Below, in pieces: positions 35,498 through 43,011 of a stretch of 64,000 nt of DNA. Every line of letters begins with the position of its first letter. Positions within the stretch are counted from its first letter, which is position 1. This DNA is from Rhodobacteraceae bacterium F11138 (GTDB taxonomy: Bacteria; Pseudomonadota; Alphaproteobacteria; Rhodobacterales; Rhodobacteraceae), in NCBI GenBank assembly GCA_016521575.1, contig JAEKDP010000001.1, forward strand, positions 849,894 to 913,893, given 5' to 3'. The notes below the pieces were generated by a model. It worked only from the letters and a program-made list of their open reading frames with translations. It was not told the DNA's origin and did not search any database. Position numbers and translations under genes: made by a program.

Positions 35498-35566
35498 AAA
35501 AACCGTTGACCCGATGACCCGATGTGAGGCACTCACAGGGTTTCTTGCCTGATAAGGATGTTCCGA

Positions 35567-36742
35567 ATGATCCCGTCCGTTCTGCCGACCTACAACCGTG
35601 CGCCGCTGACATTTGTCAAAGGCGAAGGCACCTGGCTGATCGAGGCGGACGGGCGACGTTTTCTGGATCTGGGCGCGGGAATCGCGGTCAACGCGCTGGG
35701 GCATGCACACCCGGCGCTGGTCGCGGCGCTGAGCGAACAGGCGCAGGCGCTGTGGCATGTTTCGAACCTGTATCAGATCCCGCAACAGCAGGCGTTGGCC
35801 GACCGGCTGGTTGAATCGACCTTTGCCGATACGGTGTTCTTTACCAACTCCGGCACGGAATCCTGTGAATTGGCGGTCAAGATGGCGCGCAAGTATTGGC
35901 ATGACAAAGGCCATCCCGAGCGCACCGACATCATCGCATTCGAAGGCGCGTTTCATGGCCGCTCTTCGGCCGGAATCGCGGCCGCGGGATCGGCAAAGAT
36001 GACCACGGGGTTCGGCCCGCTGCTGCCCGGTTTCGTGCATCTGCCGTGGGGCGATCTGGCAGCGGTCCGGGCTGCAATCACCGATACGGTCGGGGCCATC
36101 CTGATCGAACCGGTTCAGGGCGAAGGCGGTATCCGTGCCTTGCCCGATGCCGATCTTGCGGCCTTGCGCAGCCTTTGCGACGAACATGGCATCCTGCTGA
36201 TCCTGGACGAGGTCCAATGCGGCATGGGCCGCACCGGCAAGCTGTTTGCCCATGAATGGGCCGGGATCACCCCGGATATCATGATGGTGGCCAAGGGCAT
36301 CGGGGGGGGCTTTCCGCTGGGTGCGGTGCTGGCGACCGAAACTGCGGCTGCGGGCATGGTCGCTGGTACACATGGGTCGACCTATGGCGGCAATCCGCTG
36401 GCTTGCGCGGTGGGCTGTGCGGTCATGGACATCGTAGCAAACCCAGGATTTCTGGATGAGATCAATCGCAGGTCGGGCCAATTGCGTCAGGGGCTCGAAG
36501 GGCTGGTGGGGGCGCATCCCGACGTGTTCGAGGCGGTGCGCGGTTCGGGCCTGATGCTGGGGCTGAAATGCAGGGCGGCGAACACGGACGTGCTGCAGGC
36601 GGCCTATGACGCCAACCTGATCGTCGTGCCGGCCGCGGATAACGTGGTGCGCCTGCTGCCGCCGCTGACCATTACGGAAGACGACGTAACCGAGGCGCTG
36701 CGCCGCCTGGACAGCGTGGCCGCGGCCATCGAAGCGGCCTGA
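35567..36742 (+). CDS. argD: acetylornithine aminotransferase
   Basis: Protein of 391 residues, a class III PLP aminotransferase. [19 protein letters not shown] binds PLP phosphate, [13 protein letters not shown] carries the PLP-binding Asp, and the Schiff-base Lys is in [14 protein letters not shown] (about residue 243). It transaminates N-acetylornithine in arginine synthesis and may also serve in lysine synthesis. The ATG at 35567 is preferred over 35558 because AAGG lies nine bases before it. argF follows 72 bases downstream, so the two form an operon, possibly preceded by an Arg leader peptide. Confidence 0.93.
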   Translation: MIPSVLPTYNRAPLTFVKGEGTWLIEADGRRFLDLGAGIAVNALGHAHPALVAALSEQAQALWHVSNLYQIPQQQALADRLVESTFADTVFFTNSGTESCELAVKMARKYWHDKGHPERTDIIAFEGAFHGRSSAGIAAAGSAKMTTGFGPLLPGFVHLPWGDLAAVRAAITDTVGAILIEPVQGEGGIRALPDADLAALRSLCDEHGILLILDEVQCGMGRTGKLFAHEWAGITPDIMMVAKGIGGGFPLGAVLATETAAAGMVAGTHGSTYGGNPLACAVGCAVMDIVANPGFLDEINRRSGQLRQGLEGLVGAHPDVFEAVRGSGLMLGLKCRAANTDVLQAAYDANLIVVPAADNVVRLLPPLTITEDDVTEALRRLDSVAAAIEAA

Positions 36743-36814
36743 TTTTCGGGCCGGAAATATCCCCGGGGTCCGGGCCACACCGCCGGGCAACCGCAACAGC
36801 AAAGCGATACGATC

Positions 36815-37741
36815 ATGAACCATTTTCTTGACATTCACAAAACCGATCCGGCCGATTTGCGGGCGATGATCGACCAGGCGGGCCAGATGAAACAGGCGCG
36901 CCAGGGGCGACCCAAGGGGACGGCGGATGACGATCAACCGCTGAAGGGGCGGATGGTTGCGCTGATCTTCGAGAAACCCTCGACCCGCACGCGCGTGTCC
37001 TTTGATGTCGGCGTGCGCCAGATGGGCGGAGAAACCATGCTGCTGTCAGGTGGCGACATGCAGCTGGGACATGGGGAAACCATCGCCGACACCGCGCGGG
37101 TGCTGTCGCGTTACGTGGATCTGATCATGATCCGGACCTTTGACGAAACCGTGCTGACCGAGATGGCCGAATATGCCGACGTGCCGGTGATCAACGGGCT
37201 GACCGATCGCACCCACCCTTGCCAGATCATGGCCGATGTCATGACCTATGAAGAGCATCGCGGCTCGATCGCGGGCAGGAAAGTGGTCTGGGCCGGTGAC
37301 GGCAACAACGTTTGCGCCTCGTTTCTGCACGCGGCGGGGCAATTCGGGTTCGATCTGACCTTTACCGGCCCGCCGCAACTGGATCCCGAGGCTGAATTCG
37401 TCGATTTCGCGCGCAACATGGGCAGCACCATCACCATCGAACGGGATGCGGCCAGGGCGGTTCAGGACGCTGACCTGATCGTGGCCGATACCTGGGTGTC
37501 GATGCATGATGCGCAATCGGCCCGCGAGCGGCGTCACAACATGCTGCGGCCCTATCAGGTCAACGCGGCGCTGATGGCACAGGCGAAACCGGATGCGCTG
37601 TTCATGCACTGTCTGCCTGCACATCGCGAAGAAGAGGTCACCTCGGAGGTGATGGACGGACCCAATTCGGTGATCTGGGACGAGGCTGAAAACCGCCTGC
37701 ACGCGCAAAAGGCGGTCATGCGCTGGTGTCTGGGGGTCTGA
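36815..37741 (+). CDS. argF: ornithine carbamoyltransferase
   Basis: Protein of 308 residues. The carbamoyl-phosphate motif STRTR lies at residues 56-60 in [26 protein letters not shown] follows the NGLTDRTH segment, and the ornithine-site [13 protein letters not shown] is near residue 270. It converts ornithine and carbamoyl phosphate to citrulline. It is the second gene of the argD-argF pair. Length and motifs agree with anabolic OTCases. High confidence. Confidence 0.95.
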   Translation: MNHFLDIHKTDPADLRAMIDQAGQMKQARQGRPKGTADDDQPLKGRMVALIFEKPSTRTRVSFDVGVRQMGGETMLLSGGDMQLGHGETIADTARVLSRYVDLIMIRTFDETVLTEMAEYADVPVINGLTDRTHPCQIMADVMTYEEHRGSIAGRKVVWAGDGNNVCASFLHAAGQFGFDLTFTGPPQLDPEAEFVDFARNMGSTITIERDAARAVQDADLIVADTWVSMHDAQSARERRHNMLRPYQVNAALMAQAKPDALFMHCLPAHREEEVTSEVMDGPNSVIWDEAENRLHAQKAVMRWCLGV

Positions 37742-37809
37742 TCCGGAATCTTTGGGCCCGTGGCGTCCGTGTAACCAAGTTCATAGTAACGGCACCCGTC
37801 CCGCACTAG

Positions 37810-37839
37810 TGTTCATCCTGACAGAGCCGAGGGTGAACA
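37810..37839 (+). promoter_or_regulatory. inverted repeat in the leader of the helical protein gene
   Basis: TGTTCATCC (37810-37818) pairs with GGGTGAACA (37831-37839), nine pairs including one G-T, around a 12-base loop. It ends 16 bases before the ATG at 37856, just ahead of the GGAAAGGACGGG ribosome site. It may be an operator or an RNA structure controlling translation. Confidence 0.4.
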
Positions 37840-37855
37840 GCGGAAAGGACGGGAA

Positions 37856-39343
37856 ATGCCAGATTTGAAAGATGCGGACGACGTCGGTATTCGCGGCAAG
37901 GTCGAGCTGACGACCAATTGGTGGAAACAGGCCTGGCCGATGGACAAGAAACCGTCGGCCGACGCCCGAATGACCGCGGCTTTGAAGGACTACAAGAAGG
38001 CCAAGATCGGCAAATCCGCCGGCGATCTGATCGACGCGCTGGACGAGATCGACAAAGCACTGGACGCCCTGGCCGGGGATGCCGGAAAGATCCCCAAAAA
38101 GAACCCGCGCAAGAAGAAAGCCATCAAGGACGATCTGAAGAAGGCCAAGGCCATGGTGAAACAGGATCTGGCCGCGGTTCAGAAATACGGCAGCAAGGAA
38201 CGTGTCATCTACAAAAAGGACTTTGGCGCGGCGATGCACCAGTCCGTCAAGGACATCAAGCTGGGTGTCAGCTCGGCTCCGGTTGAGCTGAAGTTGCTGG
38301 AGGTGCTGGCGCTGGAGATCGAGTCCAAGGGCGGATTGGCCATGTTGAACAACATGCTGAACAGCGAATTCGACAGCGCGGTCAAGACCTGTGACAAGGA
38401 CCTGCGCGCCATCGTCAAACGCGCCGGTGGTCTGATGGACGCGGATTCGATGACCAATGTGATCGATTCAGTGACCCAACATTCCCAGGATCTGCAGGAA
38501 GAAATGCGCGAAATTCCGATTCTGGTGATGCGCAAGATGCGCATCCATGCCTCGGTGGCCAAGGCCTACAAGAAAGAGAAGGCGGTCAAGATCACCAAGG
38601 GCACGGTTGGCGTCGGGCTGGGCGTGGCCGGGGCGGCGCTGCCGGGGACCCTGCCGTTTGCGCTGGTCGCGCTGGCGCGTTCGATCGCGTCCCTGGCCAA
38701 GGAAATCGCCACCGTGTGGATGGATCTGGACACCAAGATCAAACTGTTCGTCAAGCAGCTGTCGGCGCTGGCGGTGGTCTACAAGAAACATCGCGGGGCG
38801 CGCGAAATCGCGCTGAGCTCGTTGAACTCGGTGTTGGGCGTGGATGTGGCGCCGACCTTGAACAAGGCCAAGGCGGATCTGAAGGAAATCGAGAAATGCG
38901 TGGCGGTGTTCTATCATCGTGTCACCAAGTTGACCAAGAAGGTCTATGAGGCGCTGGACAAATCGAACGAGTTGACCAAGCGGTTTGAAAGTTCGGCGTC
39001 CGACGTCAAGGCGTTCATGGCCAGCAAGAAAAATCGCAAGATCAAGACGGCCATGTCGGATCTGGATTCGATTCTGGACAAGACCCATATCCTGATGCGC
39101 CAGGCCGTCGATGCCGAAAAACAGGTGCCGAAACTGCGCAAGGGACTGAAGGATCTGGGTGAAAATTCCGGCAAGGTGGACAAGGCCAATGTCATCCTGG
39201 GCCAGGTCATAAATATGGCCGTTGCAGTTGGCGGGCTGGGCGATGCCGCCGCGGTGGGTCAGGCCATCGAAAGCGTTGCCGTGGCCAGCGTCGGTTTATG
39301 GATGGACTCGGCCGAAGCGGGTAAGGAACTGGGCAGCCTCTAG
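37856..39343 (+). CDS. unrecognised Lys-rich helical protein with central hydrophobic hairpin
   Basis: Protein of 495 residues with no signal peptide and no family I recognise. It is nearly all helical and Lys/Asp/Glu/Ala-rich. Residues 1-240 and 285-445 look like long amphipathic or coiled-coil helices (for example KKAIKDDLKKAKAMVKQDLA). Residues 246-283 are a hydrophobic stretch with a Gly/Pro turn (TVGVGLGVAGAALPGTLPFA), and residues 447-483 are a second hydrophobic region. This plan recalls alpha-helical membrane-inserting proteins such as ClyA-like toxins or apolipoprotein-L-like proteins, by general architecture only. It is monocistronic after argF and ends overlapping the stop of the phosphate transporter gene. 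Two Cys (residues 179 and 348) are present. The coding frame is strongly supported; function is open. Confidence 0.8.
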   Translation: MPDLKDADDVGIRGKVELTTNWWKQAWPMDKKPSADARMTAALKDYKKAKIGKSAGDLIDALDEIDKALDALAGDAGKIPKKNPRKKKAIKDDLKKAKAMVKQDLAAVQKYGSKERVIYKKDFGAAMHQSVKDIKLGVSSAPVELKLLEVLALEIESKGGLAMLNNMLNSEFDSAVKTCDKDLRAIVKRAGGLMDADSMTNVIDSVTQHSQDLQEEMREIPILVMRKMRIHASVAKAYKKEKAVKITKGTVGVGLGVAGAALPGTLPFALVALARSIASLAKEIATVWMDLDTKIKLFVKQLSALAVVYKKHRGAREIALSSLNSVLGVDVAPTLNKAKADLKEIEKCVAVFYHRVTKLTKKVYEALDKSNELTKRFESSASDVKAFMASKKNRKIKTAMSDLDSILDKTHILMRQAVDAEKQVPKLRKGLKDLGENSGKVDKANVILGQVINMAVAVGGLGDAAAVGQAIESVAVASVGLWMDSAEAGKELGSL

Positions 39344-40818
39344 CCCAGCACCAGTTTCAGCAACAGGAAGACAGTGGCCGACAACACCGCCGCCGCGGGA
39401 ACGGTAATGACCCAAGCGGCAATGATCGTCATGAAATGCGATCTGCGGACCAGCTTGCGGCGGCGGCGTTCTTCCTTGGCGATCCGGGTCACCGAGGGAT
39501 TTGCCGAAAGCTGGCGCAAGCGCCGCTCCATATACCATTCCCGGTAGAACCCGACACCGAAAATTCCGCCCACCGCGATGTGGGTCGAACTGACCGGCAG
39601 GCCCAGCCAACTGGCCAGGATGACGGTCAGGGCTGCCGACAGCGCCACGCAATAGGCCCGCATCGGGTTCAGCTTGGTGATCTGGCTGCCGACCATTCGG
39701 ATCAGGCGCGGGCCGAACAGGAACAGACCGAAAGAAATACCAAACGCGCCGATCAGCATGACCCATATCGGGATCGTGACCTGCAGCGCGAATGTATCCG
39801 TTTCGGTGACATGCACGATTGCCGCCAATGGCCCCACCGCGTTGGCCACATCGTTGGCGCCATGTGCAAAACTGAGCAGCGCGGCAGAGATCACCAGCGG
39901 CGGCCCGAACAGGGTCTTCAGCGACTTGTTCCGATTTTCCATGCCCTCGGACCAGCGGCGGATCAACGGGCGCGCCAAAATCCAGGTCACCCCGCCAACC
40001 GCCAGGCCGGCCAGCACCGCCGGGCCCAGGTCGACCGACATGATGCGCTTCAGTCCTTTCAGCGTCAGATAGGTGGCGAAAGCCCCGGACATCAGGCCAA
40101 TCAGTATGGGTACCCATGTCCGGGCAGCGGCGATCTTGTCGTCCTGATACATGATCCTGGACTTGATCAGGGCCAGGAACAAGGCCGCGATCACCCCCCC
40201 CAGAACCGGCGAGACCACCCAGCTTGCGGCGATCAGGCCCATCATGTGCCAATCCACGGCACCGAACCCGGCGGCGGCGATGCCCGCACCCATGACGCCG
40301 CCCACGACCGCATGTGTGGTCGAGACCGGCGCGCCGATCCAGGTGGCCAGGTTGATCCACAGCGCGGCCGAGATCAGCGCCGCCATCATGGCCCAGACAA
40401 ACAGATGCGCGTTCGGCATGGCCTGAGGCGCGATGATCCCGCGGGAGATCGTCGAAACCACGTCGCCGCCCGCCAGAAGCGCACCGGCACTTTCGAAAAC
40501 CGCAGCGATCAGGATCGCCGCGCCCATGGTCAATACCTTGGCCCCGACGGCGGGGCCCATGTTGTTGGCAACATCGTTCGCCCCGATGTTGATTGCCAGA
40601 TAGGCCCCGAAGGCGGCGGCGAAAACCACCATCAGCGTGCCGGGGGTCTGGCCGACGATCACAGCCCCGATCAGGGCCGCGAGACCGATGAAGATCAGCG
40701 CAATCCCGGCCGCGACCAACGGGCGCGAGACATAGGCCGTGGCATATTCCACATGGCTGATCCGGTTCAGGTCCGTATCCAGCGTTTTCCACTGTTTGCC
40801 GGCAGGTCGCTTCGCCAT
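39340..40818 (-). CDS. pit: inorganic phosphate transporter, PiT family
   Basis: Membrane protein of 492 residues with the duplicated PiT signature: GANDVANNMGPAVGAKVL in the first half and AHGANDVANAVGPLAAIVHV in the second. WINLATWIGAPVSTTHAVVG and LPVSSTHIAVGGIFGVGFYR are the paired PD001131-type loops. It takes up phosphate with a proton or sodium ion. The N-terminal cytosolic part is about 40 residues longer than minimal. The Nudix gene lies 77 bases upstream on the same strand and may share its transcript. The stop codons of this gene and the helical protein gene overlap by four bases. Confidence 0.94.
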   Translation of the reverse strand: MAKRPAGKQWKTLDTDLNRISHVEYATAYVSRPLVAAGIALIFIGLAALIGAVIVGQTPGTLMVVFAAAFGAYLAINIGANDVANNMGPAVGAKVLTMGAAILIAAVFESAGALLAGGDVVSTISRGIIAPQAMPNAHLFVWAMMAALISAALWINLATWIGAPVSTTHAVVGGVMGAGIAAAGFGAVDWHMMGLIAASWVVSPVLGGVIAALFLALIKSRIMYQDDKIAAARTWVPILIGLMSGAFATYLTLKGLKRIMSVDLGPAVLAGLAVGGVTWILARPLIRRWSEGMENRNKSLKTLFGPPLVISAALLSFAHGANDVANAVGPLAAIVHVTETDTFALQVTIPIWVMLIGAFGISFGLFLFGPRLIRMVGSQITKLNPMRAYCVALSAALTVILASWLGLPVSSTHIAVGGIFGVGFYREWYMERRLRQLSANPSVTRIAKEERRRRKLVRRSHFMTIIAAWVITVPAAAVLSATVFLLLKLVLG

Positions 40819-40895
40819 GGGTCCGCCCGATCAATGTGCGCCAGTGTCCTCAAGGCGCGGCTGCAGAATGGGTGGCTTCGGGGTCTATTGCCCCG

Positions 40896-41354
40896 TCACA
40901 GACTGCGCAGGATGTCCTTGAGCCCCGGTTCGTCCACCATGTTCGCGGCTTCCTGCGGGCTGACCCACTTGCGCCGACGTTGACCGGCTTCGGGGAAATC
41001 GGCCTGCATGTCAATCACGCGGGCAAGATAGACTTGGGTTTCGACCGTGGCTTCGGCTCCGTTGTCCAGCCCCTTGACGTAATCATACTGTCCGGTGGCG
41101 CGGGTTTCGACCTCGGCTTTGCTGACGCCCGCCTCTTCCCAGGCTTCCTGCAACGCGGCTTGCGGGCCGTCCATTCCGTCAATCGGCCAGCCCTTGGGAA
41201 CGATCCATCGTCCGGTGTCGCGGCTGGTGATCAGCAACACGTCCTTGCCCGCGTCACCAAGGCGATAACACAGCGCGGCCACCTGCACACGCTTGGGGCG
41301 TTGCAGGATCGGGCGCACAAGTTCTGTCCATGCTCTGGTCAATGCGTTCGTCAT
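40896..41354 (-). CDS. Nudix hydrolase with degenerate Nudix box (DIPP-like)
   Basis: Protein of 152 residues. The Nudix region reads GWPIDGMDGPQAALQEAWEE then AGV. Against the consensus G-x5-E-x7-R-E-x2-E-E-x-G, the first Glu is Met and the Arg is Gln, while the metal-binding EE pair and following Glu are kept. RWIVPKGWP and YDYVKG segments resemble diadenosine/diphosphoinositol polyphosphate-type (DIPP) Nudix proteins found in many roseobacters. Substrate unknown; a nucleotide or polyphosphate is plausible given the phosphate transporter downstream (inference). Confidence 0.85.
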   Translation of the reverse strand: MTNALTRAWTELVRPILQRPKRVQVAALCYRLGDAGKDVLLITSRDTGRWIVPKGWPIDGMDGPQAALQEAWEEAGVSKAEVETRATGQYDYVKGLDNGAEATVETQVYLARVIDMQADFPEAGQRRRKWVSPQEAANMVDEPGLKDILRSL

Positions 41355-41519
41355 CGTTCTACCTATGCCTGCACATTCGTTATCTTTTTGTTAACGCCCA
41401 GTTTAGACGGATCTTCATCAAAAGCCAAATTGCACGAATCGGTCCGGGCCGCGGGTGCTCTTGCGCCGCCCCGGCCCGCAGCCCATGCTGGAGCGCATGG
41501 AATTGACAGGACAGGTGGC

Positions 41520-42920
41520 ATGGGAATTGCAAAGATAGGTGTCTTTGGGCTGGGTACAATGGGGCAGGCTCTGGCGCTGAACCTGGCTGAACAGGGGCAC
41601 GACGTGGCCGTGACCAGCCGCGAGACGGCGGAAATCGAGGCCCTGCTTGACCGGGCCGGGCCTTTGGCCGACAGGTTTCAGCCGTCGCGCAGCCTGGCCG
41701 ATTTTGTCGCCAGCCTTCCGCAGCCCCGGTCGGTGCTGTTCATGATCCCGTCCGGGGCGCCGCTGGATGACATGATTGCGCGGACCCGGCCCCTGCTGGC
41801 CCCGGGCGACACGATTATCGATGGCGGCAACGCGGATTTCAACGATACCCGCAGGCGTCAGGCGGACTTGCAACAGGACGGGCTGCATTTTGTCGGCATG
41901 GGCGTTTCGGGCGGTGAAGAGGGCGCGCGCCACGGCCCGTCCATGATGGTCGGAGGCAGCGACCACAGCTGGGCGCAGCTGCGGCCGATGCTCGAGTCCA
42001 TCGCGGCGCGGTTTCTGGGCGACCCATGTGTTGCGCATGTCGGGCACGACGGGGCGGGGCATTTTGTGAAAACCGTGCACAATGGCATTGAATATGCCGA
42101 CATGCAGATGATCGCTGAGATCTACGGCATGATGCGCGACGGGGCCGGGTTGGTCCCGGCACAGATTGCCGATCTGTTTCAGGGTTGGCGGGACGGGCCG
42201 CTGCAGTCTTTTCTGATCGACACGACGATCCGCGCGCTGCGCACGGTCGATGCCGAAACCGGACGGCCTCTGGTGGATCTGATCGCGGATCGGGCCGGTC
42301 AGAAAGGCACGGGCCGCTGGACGGTGATCGAAGCCCTCAAACTGGGCCAGTCGGCCAGCACCATCGAGGCGGCGGTGGCGGCGCGCGCCTGGTCCGCGGA
42401 AAAGGATATGCGCGAAGCGGCCCAGTTGGCGTTTCCCCAGACTGCTTCGGCGGCGATTCCGGACCCGCAGGTTCTGGCGGATGCCCTGTTGGCGGGGCGG
42501 ATCCTGTCCCATGCCCAGGGTTTTCGCATCATGCAGGTTGCATCCGAAGCCTTTGGCTGGCAGCTGGATCTGGCCCGCATTGCCGAAATTTGGCGGGCCG
42601 GATGTATCATCCGTTCGGCCTTGCTGGACGATCTGGCACCGGCGCTGCGCGATGATCCGCCCTATGGTCACCTGATCCTGTCGCCTCACCTGCACGCGCG
42701 TCTGACGACCAGCCTGCCCGCGCTGCGTCAGGTGGTGGCCGCCGCGACTGTTGGCGGGTTGCCGGTGCCTTCCCTGGCGGCGGCACTGGGCTGGTATGAC
42801 AGCATGCGGCGCGGGCGCGGAACGGCTGACCTGATTCAGGCACAGCGAGACATCTTCGGCGCGCATGGGTTTCAGCGGTTGGACCGCCCGGGCGTGCATC
42901 ACGGAGACTGGGCCGTATAA
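41520..42920 (+). CDS. gnd: 6-phosphogluconate dehydrogenase, decarboxylating
   Basis: Protein of 466 residues, normal for the long 6PGDH type. The start MGIAKIGVFGLGTMGQALAL is the NADP-binding Rossmann motif, IIDGGNADFNDTRRR and FVGMGVSGGEEGARHGPSMM are the substrate site, and GHFVKTVHNGIEYADMQMI contains the catalytic Lys. GTGRWTVIEALKLGQ follows later. The C-terminal tail (FGAHGFQRLDRPGVHHGDWA) is the usual one. It yields ribulose 5-phosphate, NADPH and CO2. The ATG at 41520 has AGG close before. Upstream in-frame sequence is antisense to the Nudix gene and was excluded. Confidence 0.95.
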   Translation: MGIAKIGVFGLGTMGQALALNLAEQGHDVAVTSRETAEIEALLDRAGPLADRFQPSRSLADFVASLPQPRSVLFMIPSGAPLDDMIARTRPLLAPGDTIIDGGNADFNDTRRRQADLQQDGLHFVGMGVSGGEEGARHGPSMMVGGSDHSWAQLRPMLESIAARFLGDPCVAHVGHDGAGHFVKTVHNGIEYADMQMIAEIYGMMRDGAGLVPAQIADLFQGWRDGPLQSFLIDTTIRALRTVDAETGRPLVDLIADRAGQKGTGRWTVIEALKLGQSASTIEAAVAARAWSAEKDMREAAQLAFPQTASAAIPDPQVLADALLAGRILSHAQGFRIMQVASEAFGWQLDLARIAEIWRAGCIIRSALLDDLAPALRDDPPYGHLILSPHLHARLTTSLPALRQVVAAATVGGLPVPSLAAALGWYDSMRRGRGTADLIQAQRDIFGAHGFQRLDRPGVHHGDWAV

Positions 42921-43011
42921 CCGCTTGTCTCAGAACCGGCAAAGGGATGACCGGCGCTGGACAATGCATTGGTGATGTACGGACCCAACAGGAACCGCAC
43001 CCGGTGGCGTC

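Larger units (their letters stand above)
35200..35566. other. argD upstream region
   Basis: This 367-base spacer has no ordinary gene. It holds a 17-codon open frame with four successive Arg codons (35401-35454) and, after it, hairpin-forming sequence, both listed separately. The left half carries the promoter side of the DMT gene but no clear motif there. Confidence 0.5.

Noticed and set aside
34658-36937. 759-residue open frame on the minus strand
   Set aside because: Antisense to argD and to the start of argF; only its last part coincides with the DMT gene in another frame. No protein features.
39296-40834. 512-residue frame opposite and across pit
   Set aside because: Another frame of the pit coding strand with Arg/Gly-rich shadow composition; pit has clear family motifs.
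41391-41405. TTAA-N7-TTTA, resembling a CtrA site, upstream of the Nudix gene
   Set aside because: One half-site is mismatched and it is a single occurrence with no cell-cycle gene attached; too weak to annotate.
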